Source of the DNA: Oryzias latipes
Taxonomy: Eukaryota > Chordata > Actinopteri > Beloniformes > Adrianichthyidae
Reading direction: 5' to 3'
Length of the DNA stretch: 64,000 nt
Assembly (NCBI RefSeq): GCF_002234675.1
Contig: NC_019867.2
Coordinates: 5,722,001-5,786,000 of the forward strand
Below are positions 30,560 through 41,199 of this stretch, piece after piece. A model generated the notes under the pieces. The model worked only from the letters and a program-made list of their open reading frames with translations. It had not been told where the DNA came from and did no database searches. Both the position numbers and the translations under genes were made by a program. Positions within the stretch are counted from its first letter, which is position 1, and every line of letters begins with the position of its first letter.

Positions 30560-33500
30560 CTATATGGGAGAATACAAGGTAGCTGTTGTATGAATATGGA
30601 CTACAACAGCTCAGATTACTACTGAACGTCAAAAAGATCTCACAGCAAAGCAACTCATACACAACCTCCTTCTTGTATTTGCTTGTATGTTAGTGTTTGG
30701 ATCAGTGAGGAAGAGTGTATGTGACTTGGCAACAACAGTAAGTACATGTTCACATGTCTATTTGTATGACATAGCAAGTCAGTGCTGTAGCATGAAAACA
30801 ACGTAGGTCAGGGGTTGGATGGGAGGTTAGAGGGGGTCACAAGGGTTATTGGGACTGGGAGGCAGGTAAAGTGAGGCAGATGGTTCCAGTGGCTCGGGTC
30901 TCTTTTGGGCAGATTCCAGAAAGAAGACACACATAACACAGAAAAGTGCTATTGTGTTTTGGGATTTGCTGGTTGCTCTTCTCTGATTAGGATTTGAAGT
31001 TGCGGCTCAGATGCTCAGGAGTGGAGGACTGTCACATGTTGCAATCTGCATGACTGACACACTTATGAGGTATTTTCTCTTCTTTTTGTACAGAGATTTA
31101 CATAGAACACATTGAATGTAAGCACACAAGCAAGTAAAGAAGTGACAAGTTACAAAGAAAAAAAAAACAACAACAACAAGCGGTCCCTCTGTCATCCAGA
31201 CAGGTTTGTGTTTTCTGACATTTTGTTCTTCTTTACAACACAATCACTGGAAACACAAGAAGAGGCAAACGTTCCAGTTTTCATCTATAGTGTGATTCTA
31301 CACGCTTTTGCTCATCCTGTACACCATAAATGATCACAATGTTTGCCTTAGAGGCAGATGCCTAAATCAATCAGGAGAAAAAAGCTAACCTGGAATGTAC
31401 ATGTGATGTTTTCCGACTCCAAAGAGCCATTTGTTGTTCTTTTTTTAATTCTGCGATCTACAGACTCACTGACTGCACAACTGTTAAAATCCATTATCAC
31501 TGTTTTCAACATGGCATCCCATGCTAACAATGGGTGGATGTTTACACCATCTTCCACTCTAGGGCGTAATGCATGGCACGAGAGGTTGTGCATAATCAGT
31601 TGATTGTTTGCAGAAATGAAAAGAAAAAACACACAACTTTGCCAGAAAATCACCAACACATTGAAGGAAGTTCCAAACTGTTAAGATGCTTTCCATAAAA
31701 CCGAGCATGACTGCGGCTCCTCCTTGATGTGATCATGCCCTCTACCATTAGGATTATTCCACTACAAACGGAGGAAGTTATCGCTGTTGCCTTTAGGTTT
31801 CCTCGGATTTTTCTCCGACTGCTTATGAGAAATTTATTCTTTTTTTCCACTTCTGTTACCTTGTTTGCCAGTTTAGTTCGAATAGAATGAAAAAAGAAAA
31901 CACAAGAGCAAAAGCCAACGACAAGAACATCATGCAGGTTCTTCCAATCCCAAGTCCTTTCAGTTTTGCTTAAACTGAGTTTGGTGATGAACACAGCTGG
32001 AGGGGAGGAGCTTGGGCAAAGTCGGGGGGGGGGGGGGGGGGGGTCAGGGGATGTTTTGTTGGAGAAAGCAACAATGAATATTGTCTCTTGCTCAGACTGG
32101 GATGCTGGATGTTTTGCTTCTTTTGTTTCACATTTTGCTTTTGTTATTTACTTACAGTTGCAAGGTCCTGAGTGCTTGACTTCCAGCAACACCCCCTTAG
32201 AACAAGCAGCTTGCTTCATGGCACATTCGCTGGGGTATGTGGTGTTGTCGCTGGCACAAACCGACTCATCTGTCCTACTCTCCTGACAGGACTCATCACA
32301 GAGCGAGCAGCGGCCCCGGCCCATCCTAGAATCCCACAGACACTTCTTCCCTCCGCTACACTGGATGTCCTCGCATGACTTTGCCTCTGGATGAAGAGAC
32401 GAGGAAATCATCATCAGTGGCTACTTAGATTCCACACGTCTAAAAACTTTTTTAACAGAATTAGATTAGTTCGGGTTTTCTGTGCATTTATCTGGAAAAA
32501 ACAAACAAACAGCATCTATCTTATCAGATGCATCAGGAACACAAAGTTGCATTCAGGGTGAGCATTTTTCCAGAAAATACATGGCTCAGATTGATTGTTA
32601 TCTAGATAGGAAACCATTTGGCCTAAAACTTGCAGCTTTTTCTTCATGGCCCCCAGCTCTCCCCTGTTTTGCTCTCTAACTTCCTCCACTTCGCCTTCAC
32701 TCTCTCCCATATGGGATAGTGCTGCCAACATCAGGAAATAATAAGATGTCTATCATTTCTTGAGCAAACACAAGCAAGTACCAAACACCCTCTTTCTCTG
32801 AGACCTCCTCCCAACTGGAATGTTGGCAGAAACGAGAAGTGCATTACTGCAGAGGTGGCCAGGGAGAAAATGTAGCCACAATCAAAGTGGCTGCAAGGAG
32901 GCGCTGTGTCAGGGGGTTCAGTGTGACGCTTTCACATCTCTTGTTACAGACTTACTGATGCATTTTCCCTCGTACGCAACTCCGATAGACTTGCCGAGGA
33001 GACAGGTCGCCTTTCTCAGGTGACAGGCGCTGGCATAGATGATCCCGTCGTTTCCACACAGGTACTGCTCAGGTGACGTCGCCTCAGGGCAAAGCCGATT
33101 ACACATCACACAGTATGCGTTGTTTGTCTGGTCCACGACGCATGTTGAGCTGCCAGGACACAAGACATCACGGCACGTTTCTGGAGACAAAGAGAAAATG
33201 ATGTCAATGGGAAAATCAATGCAGCAGCCACTCCGCTCTTTCTTCCTGCTCCTCTCACTTGCAGCCTGAAAAGACTCAAAAGTTAATTAAAAAAACATAA
33301 ATAAATAAATAAAAAACACCTACTCTTGCATTTCCCCTGGTACTGCACGTCCAGGTCGGGGTGGCCTCTGCATTTCGCCTTCAGGAGAGCGCACTCGTCC
33401 TTGTAGGTCTTCCCGTCAAAGCCGCAGACCGGTCCTTTCCAGGTGATGTTGGAGCAGTCTGGAGCGCACACGCAGCGCGGTTTACTTCTTCTGTTCATCT

Positions 33501-35098
33501 TGCATCTCTTCCCAGGTCCGCAGTCAACATTATCGCAGCTTTCTACAAGAAAAACACCCCCGCGTTAAGGAATGTGTGCGTAAAATGATTGACATTGAGT
33601 GACACATTGATACTTTACGTTGGCTGAATGCGTTAATCACATAATCGGTTTGATTGGTGGTGTGCTTTAGTTTATGCGAAAAACCAAGGAAAATGAGTGC
33701 ACCTCCACCTTTGCAAGGTATGCAATTTGGAGCTCCGCCATTGAAGATTATCCACTTAAAGAGCGTGCTGTTGGGAACGTCCTCCTCGGTCCAGGACGTT
33801 CCCAGCCTTCCACTCCGGCAGCACTCCTCCTTGCTCATCCCTTGCATGTAGAGGACCTGACATCTCCCGTTCCTTCCCTGCTGCAACCAGCAGTTCCCGG
33901 CTGCAAACAGCAACAACATTAAAAGAAAAGAATCTTGAGTATCGCTCGCTGAACGTGTATCACAGACCCAGACACACCAGACACGCAGGCGGATTGTATT
34001 ATCTGAAACGCTCCCTCCCTCCTCTTTCACCCTCCCGGTGGTATTTTGTCAGATTTTTTTTCCAAGACTGTTAACACTTGCCTATCCCAACTGTGACTGA
34101 CAGCTCTTACAATGCAAACTTAGAAAAGTAAAAAAAGAATCTTTTTTTCTTTTATTCCAAAAATCTCCTTGTTGCCATTGCGCACAAACTGAATCGTCTA
34201 GACAGCGAAGCTCAATCATTACGAAAACCACGGTCTTTACAGCAAGACTGAACAAACCACCATCTCCAACGCCTCACTAAAATATCCCAGACATGTACCA
34301 GACACTGACATGTCTGCGACACATGGGGGAATTTAATTCAAAGTCATATGACATAAAAAAACAGAAATGTCAACCTTTGACACATTTTCAAAAAACTATA
34401 ACAAAATTGCTATAAAATTTGATTTTTATGTTGGTATAATGTGTCTATGACATGATGTTTTATGGTAGATCTCTTGGAATTTGGAACCCCAACATAAATT
34501 GAGGTTTGCTCATTTATTTCATAAGCAAAAATAAAAAGGAAAAAGGAAGAAATTCGAGCGCAAAAGCTGAAAGGGTGTGTGCCATAAATAAATAAATAAA
34601 TATAAACTGCTCATAAAGCTATCTGTGGCCACTCTGAAGTTTGTTGGAGGGCAGGCGACAGCTTCATTAAACACTTTCAACGCTCACATAAAGGTCTTGA
34701 AATATGTGCAGATATTTACAGAACGCTGCGTGGCGGCTTCTAGCGCGTGAGCCCGCCGAGGGCTGCAGAAATGTGCCATTTTCCCCACTTTGAAGTCTGA
34801 AGCCATTACCACATGGCACCTGTTTTATATAGGGTTAACGCGCACGCCGTCTGGCGCACAGAGTTTTGGTCGTTGGGAGGAAGAAGAACCAGAAGTCACT
34901 CTGGAAAGTTTCCCTTTGGCAACGAGATTCCTGCATCCGCGCGTTTAGAGGTTCTACATTAAAACATATTAAAAAAAAAAGTCAGGAGACAGACAAGGAG
35001 AGCTTACCTTGAACCTTCTGATGTTCCATGAGGTGACAAAGCCACATGAAGAAGAGAAAAATGCCCGGGTGGAGGTGGTGATTGAGCATCCCAAGCAT
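30477..35098 (-). CDS. fst: Follistatin, secreted activin/myostatin antagonist (6 exons)
   Basis: Secreted Cys-rich glycoprotein that binds and neutralises activins and related TGF-beta ligands. Exons: 35098-35008, 33900-33709, 33542-33324, 33180-32956, 32386-32156, 30559-30477. They join in phase to 346 aa (human long form 344). Order: signal peptide (about 1-30); N-terminal domain starting [13 protein letters not shown] (exon 2, 31-94); three follistatin/Kazal domains, one per exon (about 95-167, 168-242, 243-319); acidic tail with [11 protein letters not shown] (exon 6). The basic heparin-binding stretch of domain 1 is kept as [12 protein letters not shown]. Exon-domain correspondence and phase-1 junctions match the mammalian gene. 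Exon 5 can also be read through its donor to an immediate stop, giving a tail-less isoform. The gene sits between itga2 and ndufs4, as in human. Confidence 0.98.
32024..32043. repeat. Poly(G) tract, 20 nt
   Basis: Run of 20 G, 113 nt downstream of the fst exon 5 donor. In fst pre-mRNA this reads as C20. Homopolymer length is prone to assembly error. Confidence 0.9.
32156..32386 (-). CDS. fst: fst exon 5 (follistatin domain 3)
   Basis: 231 bp encoding [28 protein letters not shown] and [13 protein letters not shown]. The donor falls inside TGTAAGTAA. If the intron is kept, translation adds Cys-Lys and stops at 32150-32148, giving a 321-aa form that lacks the acidic tail. Confidence 0.97.
32956..33180 (-). 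CDS. fst: fst exon 4 (follistatin domain 2)
   Basis: 225 bp encoding [20 protein letters not shown] and the Kazal half with EQYLCGNDG and YEGKCI. It is nearly identical to the mammalian domain 2. Confidence 0.97.
33324..33542 (-). CDS. fst: fst exon 3 (follistatin domain 1)
   Basis: 219 bp encoding [14 protein letters not shown], a basic heparin-binding segment, then [20 protein letters not shown] and [11 protein letters not shown]. It is a complete follistatin domain with EGF-like and Kazal halves. Confidence 0.97.
33709..33900 (-). CDS. fst: fst exon 2 (N-terminal domain)
   Basis: 192 bp encoding the activin-binding N-terminal domain: [17 protein letters not shown], then [20 protein letters not shown] and [11 protein letters not shown]. 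Cysteine spacing follows the family. Acceptor tttgcag, donor gtggag. Confidence 0.97.
35008..35098 (-). CDS. fst: fst exon 1 (signal peptide)
   Basis: 91 coding bases from ATG at 35098 to AAG|gtaagc. It encodes a hydrophobic leader containing [17 protein letters not shown]-like segment lies 105-120 bp upstream, consistent with a short 5' UTR and this start. Confidence 0.93.
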
Positions 35099-35199
35099 GA
35101 TGGAGAGGCAAAGTGAGCCACGTATTTGACACAAGCAGCGCAAAAGTAATCTGCTTAAGGTGGCAGGGCTGAATAAGTGTCAGTCTGAGAATGCAGCCT

Positions 35200-35220
35200 C
35201 TCTTTTTAAATCTATATGGG
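35200..35220 (-). promoter_or_regulatory. fst TATA-like core promoter
   Basis: Read on the minus strand, the segment contains CATATAGATTTAAAAAGA, 105-120 bp before the fst ATG. Transcription would start near 35180-35185, giving an 80-90 nt 5' UTR. This is inferred from sequence only. Confidence 0.4.
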
Positions 35221-35864
35221 GTCTCGGGTTGACTGTCTGTGGTGGGCGGTCCCCTCTTCTGTGGGGGTGGGGAGATGTGTTTTTTTTTTTTCTTACCCAA
35301 GTTCTTTCAATCCCAGTCAGGTGACATCGTTACAAGGAACTTTCCCTTCCCTGCGCTGAGAGGAGCATGGAAATATTTGTTATGCAAAGCCAGACGTTTG
35401 AATCCTGAAGCTATAAGAGGAGTGAAGAAAAGAAAAATATGAAAGTATAACATTTGTTTACTATATGAGACTCGGATTCCCTATTTTTTTCTTGCAATAA
35501 TAATGTTAACATTAATATTAAAATTTATATTTTGAAGAATTGCGTTTCTTTAAAAGGGTAACGAAACCCATCAGATCATCTCGCAGTCCCTTCAATCTAG
35601 GGATAAGATGATTGGTAACTGATATTTGTCCACCAACTGCGGACAAAAGTGTAAATCTTTTGATGAGCTGCCTTTGAGAACATATCCGAGCTCAGACAAT
35701 AATAGAATTCATAGTAGTCGGCAGCCGCGCGGCTAATATTAGAACAGACAGTTGTTTGGGTTTCTTTCCCGGGTCAAGCTTTTAAATATAATCAAACCTG
35801 TTTCCGATGAGACCGAGAACTGGGGTGTTGCGTTTCATTGAATGAAACGCACACACATTTACAA

Positions 35865-36050
35865 ACACACACGTGCGCGCGCGCAGATCCGCTGGCTGGA
35901 GCAGACGCGCGCGGAACTCCTTCAGAAGTCCTTGCGCGACCTCTTCGGCGGAACTCAGGTGCCGCGTCCCTGTGCCGCTCAGAGCGCAGCGTCTGCTGCG
36001 CGCCGGGAGTTCCGAGGACGCGCCGATCCGCGTCAACACATCACCGCTCT
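35865..36050. promoter_or_regulatory. CpG-rich block 0.8 kb upstream of fst
   Basis: About 185 bp with dense CpG (for example GTGCGCGCGCGCAG and GACGCGCGCGGAAC) in an AT-rich neighbourhood. It could be an unmethylated regulatory island for fst. It also contains a plus-strand open frame (35842-36090) with protein-like composition, discussed as a finding. Confidence 0.4.
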
Positions 36051-38513
36051 GTCTCGTTTACTTGCAAAATATGAAAGAAAATCCTCCTGAAAGAGGACGA
36101 TCTCCGACAAGATGCAGGTTGTACCCTGCTTGTTTGAACAAGTATCACTACTAGTACGTTTCCATATTTTCAGAAAGGTTATTCTCAGAAGCACAATCAC
36201 GCACGACAATCAGGAAACTTGTTGGGTAGCGTGCACACAGGCCCAGACTGGAAGGCACAGTCACCTCCTCAATTCAAGGCGAGGGCTTCATTATGTGCTT
36301 CTAGCAGACAGAAATGCTTGGAAATAAAATGTATAATCAAGTTTGAATGTCTACAGTAATTGAATTTTATTGTTAATGAACTAATTGGGTGATAAACTTT
36401 GATCACCCCTCCCAATTTTTCCATTCTAAGTTCCAAAAAATGTCAAAAGATTCATGAAATACTCTTTTTTTTGGAGTACAAAAAACGTTTTGAAATGGTA
36501 AACAGTCTGCATCTGCTTTAATCAGTGTCATTTAATTTTAATTTCAACATGTGGCCCAACTTTGAACATTTATTTTGTTAGAGGGTTTCAAAGAAGAAAA
36601 AGGGACAAAATCTTTAGATCATGTTGTTTTTTTAGTTTATACAGCCTTCCTTAGTTCTCTCTTTCTGGCTTTGCCAAGCATAGGACTTATTTTTTAAAAT
36701 TAAAGCAAGAAATATGTGTCAACAAGTGTCAAAACTTCAAGAGATATATTTAGATGGGAAGAAACTATGCAAGAAAGTTTGTTTCCTGTTGAGTCACAGC
36801 TCCGTTCTGGCTGCTCTCGACCAATTTAGATTTTCTGTTTCTATAATGAAGAATTTTAAAAAAAATCTTTTCTGACCTCAGCCTGTACCCCTCCCCATCA
36901 TGATCCAAAATCAAAAGCGGTTCAGACCGTTCTAGCCCTCATTTATCTTGTGTCCCCAGCATCTGTCAACACGGAGAGAGGTCCCCACACTTGATGTCAA
37001 CTTAGGTTCAAAAACCGTCCAGTGTCTTGTGTCAGTGCGAGATCCATCTCTTTGAAGGGTCGAAGTTTCCAAAACAGTGTCTGACATGAAAGACCGTCTC
37101 TGCCCTGCAATGAATTTTAATGTAACGCCTGTTGTCGAGAAGCCCCCAATGACATCTGAGCACAGGAACAACAGGGCTCTGGGTCCTTTAATCTGAACTG
37201 AACGGGGTTCAAACAGACTTCCACAGCAAATGATTCACAGAGGTTGGAGTGTTTTCCACGGGGAAAATATTTACTATTCAATCAATCCACTTTTTGAATT
37301 AAAGTGGGACTTTTTACATTAAACAAATTTAAACTCTGTGAAAATCTGCAAGAGCTTACGTCTCCACTGAGCCAGACATTCTTGCTCATTTTTTAACAGC
37401 TTCTGAAAAGACTCTTCACGGATCCAGAGGATAAACCAGTGCTGATTGTACACAAATAAATGTAAAATTCCATGAAATTAGTCAACTAGAAGATGGACCA
37501 ATGATGGAATAACCAGTCTTTCCCAGGCTAGAACAAACTATCTTCCTAAAAAAAAAAAGCATCTCAAAAATAAAAGCAGTTTCCAAAAATTTCTGCAGAT
37601 GTAAACATTGTGTGCAAGAAATATGTTTTTTGTTGACATATAACAGAGTTGAGAAGGTAATCAAACCTTTATTCGAACAACGAATCCCTTTAAAATGTTT
37701 TTAGCATTCAATACAATCACATTGAGAAAGTGCAAATACAGGACATTTGTCAAACAACGTCACCTTTGATTTCCCTGCAAATATTTCGAAATTGGTCATC
37801 ATTCCACATTGATGTAGATCAGTTGCTCTCAGTTGTACCTGTCAGTCATCTCATGAAAATCTCAGAAGGATAAACATGAAAAAAAAAAACACTTAGCTGT
37901 ATCTCATCTCATCAAAATATTTCCAAATTACTCCCTGTACACCTTTACATGGAATCCAAAGCTGTTTCACAACACATGGTCATGAGTAATTGGGAAATGG
38001 AGAGGTTCCACCATTTATCAAATCCTATATACCCCCTTGAACAAGGTGAGCCTGAGCCCAGTCTCCCCCTCCTGCAAAATATGCAACTTATTAATGACAA
38101 AAAGCACATTCCATTTCACCAGAGAAATGAATATTAAAGACTGCTGGGTGCTGATGTTGGCTGACTGGAAAGATAAACAGTCAGAAACACATTCCAAAAC
38201 AGCCCAGGGACAAACTAAGCTAATTGCAGGAGAGCATGACAGTTAATAATATGGAAGGAAATTCACGCTCTGAGGAAAAATCTCAATTGACTTGTAATTC
38301 AATAAAAGTGGTGCAAGTTCTAGTGCCACAATAGGTCAAAAGTAAAAAAATAAGATTATTCCAGTGTAGAAAAAGTCAAAAAGGAAACATAAAACAAAAA
38401 AACACAACCGTTCTTAATCAGATTGGTACTTGTATGAAGGAAGAAAGCAGCCACCTATACAAGAAATTAAAAATCTACAACATGCTGCCACCTTGTGGCA
38501 AAATGGAGCAATT

Positions 38514-38553
38514 ATTTTACCCCCTCAAACCTATGGGTTTGAGGGGGTAAAAT
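38514..38553. repeat. Perfect 18-bp inverted repeat (hairpin, 4-nt loop)
   Basis: ATTTTACCCCCTCAAACC, loop TATG, then GGTTTGAGGGGGTAAAAT. All 18 arm positions match. In the itga2-fst intergenic region, 136 bp before TTAA MITE copy 4. Confidence 0.95.
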
Positions 38554-38688
38554 AAACTCTAAACAATATTTACCCCTATAGAAAAGTTTAAAGTGTAACA
38601 CCTAAATTTACCTGTTAGATTCTTTAATGGTTTGAATTCTAATACTGATTATTTTTTGTCTTCGTCTTATGTAGCAATGATACTTGAA

Positions 38689-38891
38689 TTAGCCCTTGTA
38701 CTATGCTAGGCACTTTAACATTGGGAGTTGGGTCATCTAGACCCACTAGACAGTGCTCTGAACCCTTTTTCTTCAATGATTTGTGATCTTCACTGGTGTC
38801 CATGGATTACATGAAATCCTCTCCACCTTTGTCATGGTAGGAATGACACGTCAATGCTCATCTTGACCCCATAGGATAGCACAAGGGTTAA
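38689..38891 (+). mobile_element. TTAA-flanked MITE, copy 4
   Basis: Starts TTAGCCCTTGTACTATGCTA and ends GGATAGCACAAGGGTTAA. Same interior as the other copies, with a small deletion. It lies between itga2 and fst. Confidence 0.85.
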
Positions 38892-39453
38892 ATGGGTTTT
38901 TGTATTTAAGAAAATTCCCAATGACTATTATTTGAACTATTCCAAAAAAAGTATTAACTCCAACAAGAGAGTGAAACAAAACTGTTAAAATGATAAAAAT
39001 ACAAAAAAAACACAAAAAAAACTATATTAAACATGACGCCTTGTTATTAGAAAGTATACACAGTTTTTTAAACATGTTAATTCTTTTTTCCACTTAATGA
39101 GTTATCAATGACTCTAAGATATTCTGCTGTAAAAGAAACCCTGATAGTCCTGAGAGTGAATTAAAAACAGAAGTTTCTGCAACAAAGTTTCTCCCCAAAG
39201 TGAGATTGTTGATGCGTAGAAACAGAAGCTGCAGAACTTCGCCTGTAATATTTATAATTTTGTAATTTGTTTTTCAGAACTTTTATACATTTAAAAAAAA
39301 ATTCAAACTGCATTGAGTGAAATAGTTGTGGTTACAGTGTAAAACTCAGGCTTATAATCTTTGCCTCCTGTTGATGAACCTCAGCACTGTGACATCTACA
39401 GTTGTGATGTTGAAGTAAAAACAGCTAGAAGGCCCCAGTTAAGTGGTTACTGT

Positions 39454-40040
39454 TTAAAGACCCACTGATGAAAACGCTGTTTTTAACGTGTTCTTGTGGA
39501 ATTCTTCTGATGGTGGAGGACATATATACATATATATATATATAAAAACATCAGAATTGCACCTCTGACTATTACTGTTTTCAAATCGTTGTGAATCAAG
39601 AGAAGACAAAAATGCTGTAGCTATGATGCAGCAGCTACAGTCGGCGAGACACAAGCTCCCTGCTCCGCTCCGTTCTGTAAACAAATAGATCCATATGCGT
39701 CTTTGTTTTCCTCGACTGAGCTGGTATGTGGCTCAAAACTGTATGGCTGCTTAGCTCCAATATTGCTCGCCATTTTTGCTGCACCGATAATGTTAGGTTG
39801 GGGGTGTGAGGGGCAGTAAGGTAGCAGGAGAGAGTGTAAACGGATGTGTAACAGGAAGTGGGGTTGGTCCACCTGCTCACACCTCAGTCCTCCTCCCAAT
39901 TACTGCTGCTCTGCAGAAACTATGTCCTAGAAAACAACAGGTTCTTTTGGATTTTTGCTAAAAACAGCAAAATCATAATTGAAAGACCACTGGGAACGCT
40001 TTTAAAAATGACTTAAAAGAGGATCAGAGTGGGTCTTTAA
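39454..40040 (+). repeat. Family A TIR element, full length, TTAA at both ends
   Basis: TTAAAGACCCACTGATGAAA at the left and CAGAGTGGGTCTTTAA at the right. It is the cleanest copy for both termini and lies just downstream of itga2. Confidence 0.88.
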
Positions 40041-40180
40041 AATGCCTTTCTTTGCTATTCTCGTATTAAACAGCATCCAGTGCTTTAAAATGCTCGGTTT
40101 GGCTGAGCTTTTGTCTCTTTGCACCTAAGATGAACCGATATTCACGCTGACAGAGAGGTCTGCAGCTTTTCCTCCGTGGC

Positions 40181-41199
40181 TTAAAGGACCTCGTTGACGT
40201 GTGCTTGGCTCTGTTCGTCTTCGTCTGACTCCTTCTGAAGCTGCTGGTACTTTCTTTTGAAAAATCCAACCTAAAAAGGAAGAAGATTGACATAGTAAAA
40301 CTTTTTCTTTCGTATTACATTAAAAATCTAATCTCTAAATAAAAAAATCAAATCAAATAATAACCTCAATGAAAGTCAAATGAATTCTATTTAAAAAATC
40401 CATAACTCTCCCATGAACATGCTGGTTGACCCTGTAAAGCGCACTACATCAAAGATATGAAAATATCTTCTAATTCTTTGGGTTCAAGATTTTCTTTAAA
40501 CCCCTTGATGAAATCTACAAATATTATTGCATTTATGGCACATTTGGGTGATTCAGTAAGTTTTAATGCAAAGATATTGACTTAAATGTTGAGGAAAAAA
40601 AGCATCTTATTTACCCACTGTCTCAAATTTGAGCCACATATTTTTTATTTTGGTGTAACCTATTTTGTAAAGAATTAATTTTTGACACATGTTGCATTCT
40701 TTCACTACAGCAAGTAGTCATTTAAGAAAAGACGAGTTATTGTTACCATTAAGTTTTGAAAATGAGCTAAATTTTGTCTGCCAACAGTGTTAATGAGATT
40801 TCATGGGAGCAGTCATCTTGAAATGAGCAGGAAAAAGGGATTCTACTGCTCCTAGTGGAGTAATAATGAACTACAGGAGAGAAAACAGAGTAAATACAAT
40901 GAATCTTAAAGTAAAGTTTTAAACATGCAAATGAGATCGGGGTCTTAGAAAAACATGGTACAAATATGACACTAATGTTTTATAGGTAAAAAATATAATA
41001 CTTTCAGATCACTAGACCATTCACAAAAGTCATCAGGCTTTGTTAAGTACAATTTTCTAACAAGTTTAGCAAAGGTTGTTACCTTGTAGAGAACCCCAAC
41101 AGCCAGAGCTAGTAGCAGCACGCCTGCTATGGCGCTGCCGGCTATCACCCCCACCGGAACGTCAGCTGTTTCTCCAGGTTTGCTTATGGTCAGAGTCAC
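40181..41199 (-). CDS. itga2: itga2 exons 29-30: membrane span and cytoplasmic tail
   Basis: Exon 29 (41199-41083) encodes [20 protein letters not shown] and a Leu/Val/Ala-rich membrane span, about residues 1130-1154. Exon 30 (40270-40181) encodes [12 protein letters not shown] and an acidic tail ending NEVL, then TAA. GFFKR is the membrane-proximal alpha-integrin motif that clasps the beta subunit. Confidence 0.95.

Larger units (their letters stand above)
35221..40180. other. itga2-fst intergenic region
   Basis: Contains the CpG-rich block at 35865-36050, AT-rich unique sequence, the hairpin at 38514-38553, TTAA MITE copy 4 and a full family A copy at 39454-40040. MOCS2, present between ITGA2 and FST in human, is not recognisable on either strand. 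Confidence 0.65.

Noticed and set aside
35221..40180. MOCS2 expected by synteny
   Set aside because: Neither strand shows MOCS2A or MOCS2B-like exons. The only protein-like frame here does not match either subunit.
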